A DNA stretch of 64,000 bases from Ischnura elegans (GCF_921293095.1 NC_060252.1:73614866-73678865), one strand, 5' to 3'. Numbered from the stretch's first letter, positions 22,801 through 32,407 are shown. Numbers and translations: made by a program. Notes: generated by a model not told the origin, from the letters alone.

Positions 22801-24552
22801 TACCAACTGAGTTGTAACCAGTGGAAATCTCAATAAAACAATAATTTTGATCTTTGAAAACTCTTTATATGAAGAAAAGTACATAGACATACCCAAACAT
22901 TGAAAATGGAATGTTTAAAATTCACCAACTTCAATATTAAAAGAAAACTTTGACATTTTTGTCCAAAAAAAGGTTAAGATACCACGGGTTTCATTGTAAG
23001 GAGGGTCAGTTATACTGCTTGTGTGATGATCACACCTCTCTTGATTAGTTCGGGAACTTGTTAGGGCAACAAATATAATATTTTTCAAAACCTGGCAAAG
23101 TTGTCCAGGCCTATAGGATATTAAAGGGAAGTGGAAGGGAGGGACACCCCCAGAATTTCTGGAAAATTTATGAATGGTAATCTATATGCTGGCCAATGAA
23201 ATTTTTATTTCACAAACTCAACAAACTTTTTGAAAATAATTTTTGAGTATCAAATAGCCACTTGGCTATGGATGTCAGACCTCAAATGCATTATCACTGC
23301 TGGGTATTGCAAATCACCAGTGGTGTCATGGTGCCGGAATGCCGTTCCGGCACTGGTTGAAAAAAGATATGATAGTCAAATAACACTTTTATCGATTTTG
23401 GTGCCTCAAAATTTCTAATGTATACATTTGTTACCAAAACAAGAAATAATGTGTGAATATGCAGGCCTAGCTTGTTATAAAAACACACAGAATAATATTT
23501 CACTCATAAAAGAAGTTAAGGAAAGTGCGTTCCAGCACTGCTAATGTTGCCATGACACCACTGGTGGCCATGCGTTCTAATTGGCTGAAGGACGGTGATT
23601 ATTATTAAAGTATTCTACTAATTAAGGTAGGTTTCCATGGAGTACTTAAGAAGCATTCTGGGAAAATCCCCTTTCTTCAAGCAATTCCCTCATCAATTCA
23701 GAATAAGGCCAACCCCCTTTCATCCTATCTAAAAATCCAATTCTTCTCCTTCCTTTCCCTCTTTTACCTTACATTCTACACTCTAACACTGTTTTCAACA
23801 TCCCTTTCCTGCTAAGTACTCGCCCCATCCATACCTTCTGTCTCGTGTGTATCTCATCTAAAAGCTGCCTCTCCTCGCCAACCATATCCAGCACTTCGTC
23901 GTTCCTTTTCCTCTCCGTCCACTAAACCTTCTCCATTCTTCACCCCACCTACATCTCAAATGCCTCCAGTCTTTGCTCATCCTCCTTCCTAAGTGTCCAC
24001 GTTTCCGCACCGTAAAGAGCTACACTCCCGATCAGACTCTTCACTAACCTTCTCTTTAAATTCTTAAATGGCGAACCTCTCAGAAGCTCCTTCCTGTACA
24101 TGTACATCTCCTTCGCTAATGCAATTCTCTTCCTGATGTCCTTACTACTGTGTTTACCTGTAACGTACTGCCTAAATAGTTGAACTGCTCAACCTGCTCA
24201 ATTTTTTCACCACCCACCTTTACCTTAAGTTTCACATTCCTCGCTCGTGATGCTTTACAAAACCGCATAACCTTGGTCTTTTTTGGGAACATTACTAAGT
24301 GATTGATTTAGCTCATTAACTTATTTTTTTGTTGCAATCTGGTCCTCAATAGGTATAATTCTTGTAATTGCGTGTATTTAAACTTCTTTTTTTTATTAAC
24401 AGTACCATTGTTGGTGTTGTGGAGAAGTGTTCTGCATCAGGTGTGTTGACAAACATGCACAGTTACCCGGTCATCTCAGCCAAAGGGCAGTCCCTGTGTG
24501 TAGACCTTGCTTCCAGCTAGTGAAACGTGCATTAACTGCAGAAACTCCGTGA
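10700..24552 (+). CDS. Myotubularin-related phosphatase, MTMR6/7/8 group with FYVE (5' incomplete)
   Basis: Predicted phosphoinositide 3-phosphatase acting on PI3P and PI(3,5)P2 at endosomal membranes. Exons: 10700-10862, 13827-13984, 14104-14229, 15401-15535, 15630-15762, 16094-16329, 18271-18524, 19033-19161, 20534-20660, 21895-22059, 22161-22397, 24403-24552. Every intron starts GT and ends AG and all phases join, giving about 670 residues without a stop. Domain order in this visible chain: PH-GRAM second half (1-about 100), phosphatase (about 110-430) with HCSDGWDRT (catalytic Cys 288, Arg 294), coiled coil (about 475-520), acidic linker, FYVE-like finger (608-660). Blocks such as AAICRCSQPLSGFSARCLEDE and GLESSGWLRH match the MTMR6/7/8 group as I know it. 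Human MTMR6, 7 and 8 end without FYVE, so the finger here is notable. The initiator exon was not found. Several introns hold MITEs, a LINE and a SINE, but none enters an exon. Confidence 0.95.
10907..11033 (-). repeat. LINE 3' tail with terminal hairpin
   Basis: TGTTCGCCC (10907-10915) pairs with GGGCGAACA (10934-10942) around an 18-base loop. On the minus strand this follows the LINE reading frame at 11034-11860, so it is probably the 3'UTR hairpin of that element. Confidence 0.5.
11034..11860 (-). pseudogene. LINE (jockey/CR1-like) reverse transcriptase fragment
   Basis: Minus-strand remnant of ORF2, inside the intron between MTMR exons 10862 and 13827. The upper part reads WSHENGLFFNVDKC, then NELKDLGVTFDSKMYFTTHI and KLEYGSVIWNPY, the thumb-like region after the RT catalytic core. 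It then shifts frame near 11460 and continues with EQVQKRFLRFLYF to a stop at 11034. A further break lies near 11822. The RT YADD box is not included, so the copy is 5'-truncated and dead. Confidence 0.85.
12120..12290 (+). mobile_element. tRNA-derived SINE, copy 1
   Basis: A tRNA-like head (about 12133-12199) has box A TAGCTTAACTGG and box B ATTCGAATCCT. It is followed by GATGATTTTTTCTCTGTGGAT and a tail ACTCCCGTAAAAGTTATCACCGTGG..CCCGGTATA. Short inverted repeats (CACAGGGAAAAATGA and TGATTTTTTCTCTGTGG) flank the head. The anticodon arm has lost bases compared with the copy at 54600, so this is not a functional tRNA. Lies in an MTMR intron. Confidence 0.75.
12690..12765. repeat. hAT-like MITE end
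   Basis: Read on the minus strand, the sequence starts near 12762 as CAGTAGCGCCGACTCCATGGGGCC, a hAT-like terminus followed by a C/G-rich stretch. The other end was not identified with confidence. Confidence 0.35.
13827..13984 (+). CDS. MTMR exon: PH-GRAM to phosphatase linker
   Basis: Acceptor TTTCAG, donor GAG|GTAAGAG. Encodes VHIEDLYCFSYK and the segment ending NKDYE, the YEDLYAFSY region of MTMR6-like proteins. Enters in phase 1 and ends in phase 0. The open frame extends through both flanking introns by chance; the splice sites and homology define the exon. Confidence 0.93.
14104..14229 (+). CDS. MTMR exon: start of phosphatase domain
   Basis: Acceptor TTCTAG after a 119-bp intron, donor AAG|GTGAGA. 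Encodes LCDTYPRYLYVPSMAS..GSSRFRSKGRLPTLTYLHSNK, the Y-P-x-x-L-x-V-P and FRSKGR-P-x-L-x-Y signature at the start of the myotubularin phosphatase. Forty-two codons, phase 0 at both ends. Confidence 0.95.
14711..14945. mobile_element. Harbinger-type MITE, TTA duplication
   Basis: Terminal inverted repeats of about 31 bp (AGGCCTGGTTACACGATACATTAACACGTAC at the left, its near-complement ending CCAGGCTT at the right) are flanked by TTA at 14708-14710 and 14946-14948. A 3-bp TWA duplication and GCCTGGTTACACG ends suggest PIF/Harbinger. Intronic, non-coding. Confidence 0.7.
15401..15535 (+). CDS. MTMR exon: AAICRCSQPLSGF block
   Basis: Acceptor TACCCAG, donor AAG|GTAGGC. Encodes AAICRCSQPLSGFSARCLEDE and MYVVDTRPK, among the most conserved MTMR6/7/8 blocks. 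Forty-five codons, phase 0 at both ends. Confidence 0.95.
15630..15762 (+). CDS. MTMR exon: INAMANRAAGKGYE block
   Basis: Acceptor GTCTTCAG, donor A|GTAAGT. Encodes INAMANRAAGKGYENE and FLGIENIHTMRSSLAKMIE, the N-x-x-A-N-R-A-x-G-K-G-x-E substrate-pocket segment before the catalytic loop. Ends in phase 1. Confidence 0.95.
16094..16329 (+). CDS. MTMR exon: catalytic P-loop HCSDGWDRT
   Basis: Acceptor TTCTAG, donor CAG|GTGAGT. Encodes GLESSGWLRHVKAV and VLVHCSDGWDRTAQV. The catalytic Cys codon is at 16240-16242 and the Arg at 16258-16260. Both residues of CX5R and the two Asp of the SDGWD loop are present, so the enzyme should be an active phosphatase and not one of the dead myotubularins. Phase 1 in, phase 0 out. 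Confidence 0.97.
16330..18270 (+). other. MTMR intron, 1.9 kb
   Basis: GT at 16330 and AG at 18269-18270. No MITE, coding remnant or RNA gene was recognised inside. Confidence 0.6.
18271..18524 (+). CDS. MTMR exon: phosphatase C-terminal half
   Basis: Acceptor CCATCAG, donor AG|GTAATA. Encodes AIIEKDWLSFGHKF, ELSPVFTQLVDCVWQL and HSCQYGTFIGNCEKDR, the standard post-catalytic myotubularin helices. Ends in phase 2. Confidence 0.95.
18650..18785. repeat. Palindromic MITE in MTMR intron
   Basis: Inverted arms of about 63 bp (TCGATACCTTCACTGCACAA to CTCATCTAGTA and the complement) surround about 10 bases. The arms differ at roughly six positions. No target duplication was identified. Confidence 0.65.
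18934..19000. repeat. Perfect 29-bp inverted repeat beside splice acceptor
   Basis: TAGGAGAGAATTAATAAGCA (start of the left arm, 18934-18962) is matched without error by 18972-19000 across a 9-base loop ACATCATGA. The right arm ends 32 bases before MTMR exon 19033, just upstream of its pyrimidine tract. Confidence 0.8.
19033..19161 (+). CDS. MTMR exon: SERTYSLWGYM block
   Basis: Acceptor TTTCAG, donor AG|GTAATG. Encodes RLSERTYSLWGYMANHMNEY and INPLYKPDA, matching the KTYSLW..L region after the phosphatase core. Phase 2 at both ends. Confidence 0.94.
19397..19725. mobile_element. Long palindromic MITE with exact 8-bp TSD
   Basis: Arms of about 150 bp, starting CATGGTCCTTATATACTGGTT and ending with its near-complement, surround a GC-rich loop around 19545-19570. 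GTTTAGTG occurs exactly at 19389-19396 and 19726-19733, an 8-bp target duplication as made by hAT-type transposases. Non-coding, inside an MTMR intron. Confidence 0.85.
20534..20660 (+). CDS. MTMR exon: FWRGMYCRFEGGVHPRES block
   Basis: Acceptor ATATTTAG, donor AGG|GTATGG. Encodes RFWRGMYCRFEGGVHPRES and the start of the coiled coil (SSSLQDHIRFLQR). Phase 2 in, phase 0 out. Confidence 0.94.
21895..22059 (+). CDS. MTMR exon: coiled coil and charged linker
   Basis: Acceptor CCTGCAG, donor GAG|GTAGGT. Encodes RISMLKEKLVKVRGIRES, then an acidic/basic linker ending KKNLTEE. It continues the coiled coil that MTMR6/7/8 proteins use to dimerise with MTMR9. Fifty-five codons, phase 0 at both ends. 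Less conserved than the phosphatase exons. Confidence 0.85.
22161..22397 (+). CDS. MTMR exon: linker and first half of FYVE-like finger
   Basis: Acceptor CAACCTTAG, donor AAG|GTATGT. Encodes a serine-rich linker, a helix (VEQLVREMESVALDWKTLRN) and ECACSAPFDHSSRK. The first zinc-ligand pair reads C-A-C, not the usual CxxC, and no WxxD motif precedes it. Seventy-nine codons, phase 0. Confidence 0.9.
23318..23563. repeat. MITE with CAGTGGTGTCATGG termini
   Basis: The left end CAGTGGTGTCATGG and the right end CCATGACACCACTG are exact complements. Beside the left end is a GTGCCGGAA..TTCCGGCAC hairpin, and beside the right end is GCGTTCCAGCAC. The flanks show no convincing target duplication. Intronic. 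Confidence 0.6.
23640..24310 (-). pseudogene. LINE ORF2 C-terminal region, decayed
   Basis: Read on the minus strand it encodes KTKVMRFCKASRARNVKLKV, EQVEQFNYLGS, then YGAETWTLRKEDEQRLEAFEM, LDMVGEERQLLDE, GKRGKGRRRIGFLDRMKG. This is the post-RT region of an RTE/CR1-type LINE. Stops and frame breaks occur (for example after LEAFEM). Related pieces recur at 36620-36866, 38438-38605, 41500-41760, 42111-42470, 43354-43673 and 43811-44130. Lies in the last MTMR intron. Confidence 0.85.
24403..24552 (+). CDS. MTMR terminal exon: FYVE-like finger and stop
   Basis: Acceptor TTAACAG. Encodes YHCWCCGEVFCIRCVDKH, QLPGHLSQRAVPVCRPCFQL and ends TP-TGA at 24550-24552. Joined to the previous exon, the basic motif reads RKYHCW, where classical FYVE has R(R/K)HHCR, and the last pair is VCRPC. 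The zinc scaffold is kept while PI3P-contacting residues differ. Confidence 0.94.
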   Translation, partial: YHCWCCGEVFCIRCVDKHAQLPGHLSQRAVPVCRPCFQLVKRALTAETP

Positions 24553-25740
24553 TGCCCTCCTTGGCTCTCCCGAGTCCCCATTTGTGACTGCATCCAGTGT
24601 TCGTACTGATTGTCATTTTTTTTTTAGTGTTATAGGATGAAATTTAAAGTCCTCACCTGATGTGACTGGTGGCTATCCTGCGGAAGTGCATTTCATTTGT
24701 TTTAATTTGAGTGCGTGGACGTTTTGATGACCCCCTATGGTGGTAACCGAGTATAAATTGGAAGTAATTGTGTCGGAGAAAGTGCAGATGTCTACTTTTT
24801 TGAGTCGTTAAGGGATAAAAGGGTGCTGCTAATGGTCATTTTATGACTCAGCTCACGCATTTGCTAGAGTCTTTTATCTATATAATATTATCCATAGAAT
24901 TATTTTTATCAAAGTCTACTGTGTGTTCAAAAGTGTTTTAAGGAAAGGCTTTTTCTTGTTGTTGATTCCACTCACATACAGTCCATTGATTTGTTCATTC
25001 AGATGTTTTTAACTTAAGTCAAAATGAGTATAAGATTAGATGCAGTATAATGTGGCTGATATGTTGGGGGTGTATGGCAAGGAGGGATTATTCTCCAAGA
25101 GAAAGCAGAAATATTTGTTCCAATTACACACTCCATTTACAATAACAAGTGCAATAAAGTGCTTATTTAGACCATTATGTATGCAATCTAGTCAAAACTG
25201 TGTATTATTATTTATGTTTCGAGTTTGTTATAAGGTAGAGTTTTTAATGTGTGTATGTATATAATTCCCATTGCCCACATATTTTGTCATTACCTATGAA
25301 TTTGTGTACGTTTGCCTTAGAAAATATATTCTTGCTTACATGAAATGAATTTTTAGGCCATTGTAGTCATTCGTTCTCTATACCACTGGGAACGATAATA
25401 AATTTACTAAAGTTACCTTTTGGATAACAGTGATATATGAAAGTGAAAGTATATTGATTGCTTGTGATTTAGACAGAATTATGAGCAGTGGGTCACTTAC
25501 CAAGATGTAAATATGGTCAAAAGTGTCATTGCTAATCCATTCTCACTGCCTGTACGATTCACCAATAAATATGAACAAGGTTGTGATGTGTATCTCACCA
25601 TGTCAGTACCTAATTTTGTTTGTGAGGGGTTTCTGACATGTTAACACATAATAATTTAGAAGTGGAACGTCGTTTTTCCTAAATTATTTTTACACAAATT
25701 TAGTTTTCTCTCTTGTTACAATAAATCCATCCCTCATAAC
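24553..25740 (+). other. Probable MTMR 3'UTR
   Basis: AT-rich non-coding sequence after the MTMR stop. AATAAA occurs at 25153-25158, 25397-25402, 25564-25569 and 25720-25725. Which of these is used cannot be told from sequence. Confidence 0.5.
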
Positions 25741-27452
25741 TTACAAATTTGGCTTTCTGCCTAGTGTTCGGAAGCCAGTGCTTTATTCACTGGGGATGAT
25801 CATTGGTCACAATGGGTCTAAAGTAAAAGGAGTGAGTATTGAGTGGTATTATTCGAATTTCGATATTCTTGAGCCATTGTTGAATCATTCTGACTCCTTC
25901 CCCCCTCTGGCTGTGCGCCTGGCTAAATAAGTACCTACGTCTTGTTGAGAGGTATTTCAATCTTGATCTGATGAAGAGTAATTATGTGGCCATGCATGGG
26001 TGATTGAATGTGTACCTGCTATTGAGGAAGTCTTATTTTTGCGTCATTTATTTACCAAGTTCCTTTTCAAAACATGATATGGGTAGGGCATGTGATCTTT
26101 TCTCCTGGATTGGGTCTCATGTTGCACTTTTTTGTATTTCTATTCTTCAATGCGGCTGTGCGGTTGTTGCATATTTATTAGTTGTAATGAAGAATAAGGT
26201 TGTATTTAGTAAATGGTTAAATTTCAAAATTTCCAATGAAATATAACAGATGATTTCAGATACCTTCACAAAAAAAACTGTGGGCAAAATGGTTCCAAGG
26301 TCCTCGCATGGGAAACAAGATGCAAAAGTTATCCAATGTTGATCACCATATCCTTTTCTAGCTAATTCCTGATGCTCTCTTCTTGCATTGAATGTCAAAA
26401 CCTTTCGATAGTATACTTATCAAATCATTCCTAATGATGCATTACTTCTTATTCTTCCCTCTTAACATCTGGTTGTGCTAGGATAGACCAGATGATCTTG
26501 AGTGAATTTTGTGTGTGCATTTGATGAAATTGTTATGAAACAGCTTATCTTCCCATATCCACTTGGACTAAGCAGTCTCTGATAAAGAGAGGTGTAAAAC
26601 CATGATGATTATAAGTATATACTTATGTACTTATAAGTTTTCATCATAAGGTCCACAAGTTTGCTGGAAACGCCCATGTAGACCAATTAAAGTCAATAAA
26701 GAAGTTATCATGACCTTAATATGTGCTCTGCATTCTGTATAACATCCCTTTTAGCTTTTCTACTGTTTTTGTAATTTTTAAAAAGTTGTGGTATTGTCAT
26801 GTACAGAACAAGTATCAATGGCTGTATCTTTCCTTACTTTCAAGATTAATGACATTGATTTCTTAACATGTCCGAGTAGAAATTTAGTCAACAAGACCCT
26901 CCATGTTCATATGCACATTAATCTTTGCTTACAATTTTCCTCTCCTCTTGATTTTTGGAGCTCCCTGAGAGATCAAGATGAGCATGTTTTCTTTCCCTTT
27001 AATAGAAATGTTACCAGCGTGCAGTGAAAACAGCCTAAAAATTCACCCACAGTTAGCCTTTATAACCAGCCAATCTTTCCTAAACTGTGAAGTTATATCT
27101 CCTATTATGAGCAATATCAATTTCCCCTTCATTCATTTACCTTTCCACGAGTGGCTGCTACATTTTTGTGCCATTGTGGTCTGCTTAAGACATTTTTTAT
27201 TGTACATTATTGTTGATAGACAGATGGGGTTTCGAGAGATTTTTCTTCTTCTGTATTTCTATACAATGTGCATCATAAGTGAGCCTAAGTTAATGGCTAT
27301 GTTGTTGGAGTTAAATATTTTTTAATCACTCGTGAAATATTATTATGATCAAAATTCATTATTTCATTTGTTATCATCTCAGTATCATTTTGTCTTTCAA
27401 TTGGATGAGAAAGTGCTGAAATTTGCAAATACTATTTCCCCCCCCCTTGACA
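25741..27452. other. Intergenic, nothing recognised
   Basis: Only short ORFs without domain signatures. No repeat ends were recognised before the MITE at 27453. Confidence 0.4.
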
Positions 27453-27715
27453 CAATAGCGGATACAGAAAAAACTCAAGTGGAGGTGGGGGGGAGGGTCA
27501 AAAGATATCTTGAGCTAACTTTATGTTTGTCGTAATGACAAATAATTAAGTCACATGCAAAGTTAAAGAAAGTTTTACTTAAACTGATGATACGCCTATA
27601 CATGACAATTCCATATCATGATATAAAGGAAGTTCCAATTTTGGCTCTGCAATGTTAGGCAATGCAGGCGGCCCTGCAAGGGGGGGCACATGCTCCCAAC
27701 ATGTATCCGCCACTG
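27453..27715. mobile_element. hAT-like MITE (GCGGATACA ends)
   Basis: Left end CAATAGCGGATACA, right end TGTATCCGCCACTG. Flanks CCTTGACA and CCCTCACA agree at 6 of 8 positions, a possible old 8-bp duplication. G-rich and C-rich runs lie just inside the ends, as in other MITEs here. Confidence 0.6.
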
Positions 27716-28284
27716 CCCTCACATGGTGTAACCTGGTATCTCAGCAAATCACCTAGAGGGGGCTACATAGTTAGAGTGGGGAAATGAAATGAGGGTGAAT
27801 GAAACCTAAGAAAAAATTTTGATCATGGTGAATTGATTAATGAGTGAAAATAGCATTTCACTGTAATTTACAGACATTAGTTAGCACATGTTCACATAAG
27901 TTTTAAACATGTTTTGTACGAATGGCAAGAATTCTCGTCATTTTTTCCACGAGCGTTCCGGATGGATGACAAAAATTTTCATCATTCAGGCACGTCAACT
28001 TATACAATTTTAAAGCATACATTAGGTATTTGGTAACACGCTATCAGTTGTTGCTTGTTACTTATTATAAACAGACGTATCATAATGTTTGATTGGGTTA
28101 ACTTATATTTTAAACATTAGCTTTTTAACCATGTTTAAACCAAAGGCAGTGAGCCCCAATTGATACACATTATCAATCTCAACACCTCAACCCTGATACG
28201 GTGTTCCCCTGCGTGAAAATACCGTGGTACGCAATGTGTTTTGATCATGTTTAGGGAAACAATGAGATATAGTATCCCATAGAG

Positions 28285-28519
28285 CAAGGGTCTTCAACCC
28301 GTGGCCTGCCGGCTAATTTCTTGCTGCCCCTATAGGCTAAAGATAATGTTGAAATTATATCGACACACTTTCAAAAATAAACAATGTTTTAAATCATATT
28401 GATAGAATTTTTTAACCAGTAAAGATTATTCCATTTTGAAATTTTTTTTTGATGTGGTGGTAAAGTGATGTTGAGCATTGTGGCCCTCCGGGCGATGTGA
28501 AATCGATTTTTGGCCCTTG
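28285..28519. mobile_element. hAT-like MITE (CAAGGGTCTTCAACCC end)
   Basis: The left end CAAGGGTCTTCAACCCGTGGCC resembles hAT termini that read CAGGGGTCTTCAAAC..GGCCC. The right end GGCCCTCCGGGCGATGTGAAATCG..GGCCCTTG is roughly complementary at its tip. No target duplication was seen. Confidence 0.5.
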
Positions 28520-28544
28520 AATTTAAAAAGGTGCTATATCTACC

Positions 28545-28605
28545 CACTTTCCTTCTGCCAAAGACAATAGAGGTGGCTCGCTGGGTATAAGGTAGATGCA
28601 GAAGA
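28545..28605 (+). repeat. LINE 3'UTR remnant
   Basis: CCTTCTGCCAAAGACAATAGAGGTGGCTCGCTGGGTATAAGGTAGATG resembles the tails after 1869 and at 39358-39415, so it is a short 3' piece of a CR1-like LINE. Confidence 0.4.
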
Positions 28606-29226
28606 AGAGAAGTAATGCTTTGCTACTGGTCACAGGTAAGCTGTTTTAGGTATGTAGAATTTGTTGAAACTTTTATTCTTTTTCACTGGATAAAAAAATT
28701 GAATGCGTTCATTTTCAGCTGCTTTTCGTTATCTGAGTTACTTCCACATATATTACATTTTGTGAAGTCATTAACTTTCTTTTGTTTTCAAGAAAAATTT
28801 GTAAATCATCAATATCAATGAAAACTACTGATTGTAATCATTGGAATGGTAGCCACTTGATGGTATTTTCCTCTGCCTAAATTACATATTCTGTGCTATT
28901 TTTAGTGGTGAAGGTTTGCTGAGGCTTCAATATTTTATTTGTTGGGCATAGCTAGCTGTGAGAAATGATCATTGACGGATTTCTTTAGAGAAAGTTAGTG
29001 TATAGGTTGTGAAATCGCAATGGATTGTTATCAGTTTCGATTCCAATCAGTTTTTTTCATTCTGTTTAGCATAAGAGTAAAAGTACTTGTTGTGGGTGTT
29101 AGTATGATAACTACCTAAGCCGCAATCAATATCCAGACAGCATTGTCAGCGTTAATAAATGACATCTGTGCAATATTCATGTACATCCATTTGACATTGA
29201 ATGGATATCTGTCAAATATTCGAAGG

Positions 29227-29273
29227 ACCCACCAAAAAACATTGCTGCAATGTCCAGCAACGTTTTTTGGTGT
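29227..29273. repeat. Short inverted repeat
   Basis: CACCAAAAAACATTGCTG and CAGCAACGTTTTTTGGTG form an 18-bp imperfect stem. No element was identified around it. Confidence 0.45.
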
Positions 29274-30259
29274 TGTTGTTGTTGGACATGGAGCTCCATA
29301 TAACAACATCTCTTCCAACATTAGATACCTTCAAAACATCTAATGAGTAGATAATGGGTGTGCTTATGATGGTTTTTGGAAATCCCCAGTCAGACAAACA
29401 AAACATTTGTGCTCTTCAATATCCATCGTGTAATAACAAGGTGTTTTAGATGTGTCAACCCATGGCCGTTGGCCATGGTCAACCTCATTTAGATATCCGA
29501 TGGATATAGTCTTCTGCTTGGGTATGTTGTAAATATAAATTATTTCTCATTGCTGCATGCAAATTGGGTTGCAAGTATGAGTTGCTTCTCATATCAAAAA
29601 GCTCCCACCATCTTAATTATCATATCATCACAGCCACTTTCATTCCCTTAATTTCCTTCTTTCATTGAGTAATTAGTAGGTAGATCATTAATGGGCCCTA
29701 TTGGAAAGATTGTCTCTAGCCCTGTTATGCCTTGGTAAATAGATCTGAGGGGAAGGAAAGGAGGCTATTGTTTTTCCTGTATGAATTCCATAATAGTCCT
29801 ACAGTCTTATGTGGTGTGCTTTCTTTCAATTTTTAATCAAGCCTTTGCCTGGTATTTTACCTGTAAATTTTGAAAGTGAGGAAATCTTTAATCAACAGGA
29901 GACCAACGAACGTCTACGTCAACACCATATTTGGCAAATAACCATGATGAACTCTGGCAACCAAAATGTAAAGCAATACTAATGACAAACTTATTGCCAT
30001 TAATTTTACCAAATCCATTTTTATCTGAATACTTCCACTGCAAAGTTCAAGTTTAAAGTGAGGCTCTTTTACAAATGTGTTTGCGACAAAACCATGGGTG
30101 GGTCACTCTCAACTTCCTCCCAGCAGAACTACAAATATACTGCTTTTGAAGTTTTGTTGTTATTTACAGTGTTTGTGGTTGTCACAATTTAGCAAAATGA
30201 GAAGTTAGAGACTTAAATCTTGGTGTGTGTGTATCTATGTGGTACAACTGGAAGGTGTG

Positions 30260-30535
30260 ACCCACCAGCTAGGAATGATGGCTTGGGGGGTTTTATAGGC
30301 TCACCTAATACTGGGGAGTGTGGAATACCCGCCAGGGGAGATAGGAGGCACGGGCGCCCTTCCCCAGAAAAATTTTAAGATTAATGGTTCAATATGGTAA
30401 GTTTCACGGCTGTGTGAATAGTTTGATGTTTTGTTTGTGAGTCCCCATAATATCAGATACAAAATTTGTCATATTAAAATATTTTTATGAAATAAATTTC
30501 TCTGACCTCTTTATCCCCCAAAACCAACGCCACTG
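30260..30535. repeat. hAT-like MITE, one clear end
   Basis: The right end, read on the minus strand from 30535, is CAGTGGCGTTGGTTTTGGGGG. The left end near 30262 (GGAATGATGGCTTGGGGGG) is only loosely complementary. Confidence 0.4.
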
Positions 30536-30549
30536 AAGCAAAATATGCA

Positions 30550-30829
30550 GCCACGTAGTGTGTCAAGCAAAAGGGGGTGCCTAAGGGCTTGGTCCAATAT
30601 ATACATATATAATTGGTTTTTTATCTCTAAAAAATTTCCCATTCATATACATGCGCAAGCACATCATAAGTTCAGGCTGATATTTGAGTCTTGACCCTTA
30701 TTCCTTAAGTATTTGTATCCATTTTACAATGCATCCAGAGGGAACTGTATTACCTCTCATGTTATTTTTGAGGGGAGGCGGGTGGAATGCTGTTCGCTTA
30801 CACTAGGAAAATGTCTAGAACCGGCCCTG
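30550..30829. mobile_element. CAGGGCCGGTT hAT-like family, partial copy
   Basis: Homologous to both ends of the element at 51117-52892: GTGTCAAGCAAAAGGGGGTGCC near 30565 matches GGTGCCAAGCAAAAGAGGGC at 51769, and the right end AACCGGCCCTG matches AACTAGCCCTG at 52892. The left terminus is missing or abuts the preceding MITE. Confidence 0.5.
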
Positions 30830-31288
30830 GCTTCGTCTAACACAAGCTTCAACTTAACCCCCCTGGCTGCAAAAGCCCAGAAATTAGAACCATCAAGTTC
30901 TGGCAGTGGGCCCATACCAAATTTTTGAGGCACTGTACTGAAAGGGCCTCACAATAGCCTCTAACATAGTCACTAGCTGCAGTGGTCCCGAACACTGGCT
31001 GCCCCATGTTCCACCACTTCCCCTCTATTGGCAGAGATGGCACCCCCAAAGCGCCAACTGTAGTCAGGGGCTAGAAGGTGTACCTAAATGTGACCCTCTG
31101 GTAAGTCCCATTAAGTCTGAATCCAGGATAGGAAATTCAGCTCTGCAGCAAATGTGTTAAAAACAAGAAGCGTAAGAAACAAGGCTGTTATCAAAGAAAA
31201 TAATTCAGTGATGTTCATTGGGAGAGGGGTTACATTTCGAGGGGGAAATGCATTTGCAGCAGGTGCGTTTAAAACTATCGAAAACATT

Positions 31289-31777
31289 CCCAGTGAGAAA
31301 TGGGTGGTGGAACCCACGTGGAATCCACGTTGAGTGGTGGATATTTGGTGGTGGTGGATATTGAGTGGTTGGACCCACGTGGAATCCACGTTGATTTCAA
31401 GTGGATTTGTGGTGATTAGCATTAAATGTTAAACAGAATTTCTAATTTGTGGAACTTAACTCTCTGGTGACATTGCGTCATTTATCATCCTGAAACCACG
31501 CTAGTTATGTGAAAATGTATCGCACATTCTATTTTTATATAATTCGTGGAAAGGCAGCCATGAGAGCACATGAAAAATCGTAGACACATATATAGAAGGT
31601 TTAGATATAGAGTGGTTGAGGTTTTAATGGTTTTAGGACAGCACCAACTGCTGTTTTAATTTTTCCACCAAATTTCCACGTGGGTTCCACGTTGATTCCA
31701 CGACCAAAAACACGTGGTATCCACGTTAATTCTCCACGTGGGTTCCACGTGGATTCCACCACCCATTTCTCACTGGG
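31289..31777. mobile_element. Non-autonomous element with CCACGTGG subterminal repeats
   Basis: The 24-bp ends CCCAGTGAGAAATGGGTGGTGG and complement are exact. Inside both ends are clustered copies of CCCACGTGGAATCCACGTT and its inverse, about four at each side. No ORF of note and no clear target duplication. Superfamily unknown. Confidence 0.7.
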
Positions 31778-31783
31778 TTTGGA

Positions 31784-32306
31784 CCCACATAGCAGAAATA
31801 CGTCTCTGAGACGTCTCGAATATCACATGTTACGTCTCAGAGACATTCTGAGAGCTTCAGACACATCTCTGAGACTTCTCTTAGATGTCACTATGTCCAA
31901 AAAAATTGTCTCTGAGATGTCTCATGAGAAGTCTCGCACAAGTCTCTGAGATGTCTCATGAGACTTTGTACTGTGTTATGCTTTAAATTTAGGCAAAAAA
32001 ATAATTAAATGCAAATTATACAGTTATGGCCTACTTATCCCGATTATTTTTAGCGAAAAATTTTGCATTGGATGACCTTTTGAAAATAAGAAACCCATAT
32101 TAAATGTCGTGATTTTAATAATCAAAACTGCAGATTTGCACCGAAAATATATATATGGAAGGCATTGATGGCGTTTAAATAGGTTTTTTAAAAAAATTCC
32201 TGAACGTCTCACAATTACTTCTCCGAGACATCTCTGAGACATACGTGATATTCAAGACATTTGAGACCATAGTGACACGTCTCGGAGATGTTCGTTACTA
32301 TGTGGG
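31784..32306. mobile_element. Non-autonomous element with GTCTCTGAGA repeats
   Basis: Ends CCCACATAG and CTATGTGGG. Subterminal GTCTCTGAGA(C/T)GTCTC motifs occur repeatedly at 31800-31960 and in inverted form at 32205-32290. It begins six bases after the preceding element. Superfamily unknown. Confidence 0.65.
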
Positions 32307-32407
32307 GAGGGATTGAACCCACTTGCTATGGCCTTGGTAAGGGGATGCCGAAAAACTTTTGTGCTTGAGAAATTAGTCTCAAAGGGACCTGGTCACAATA
32401 GATCAAT

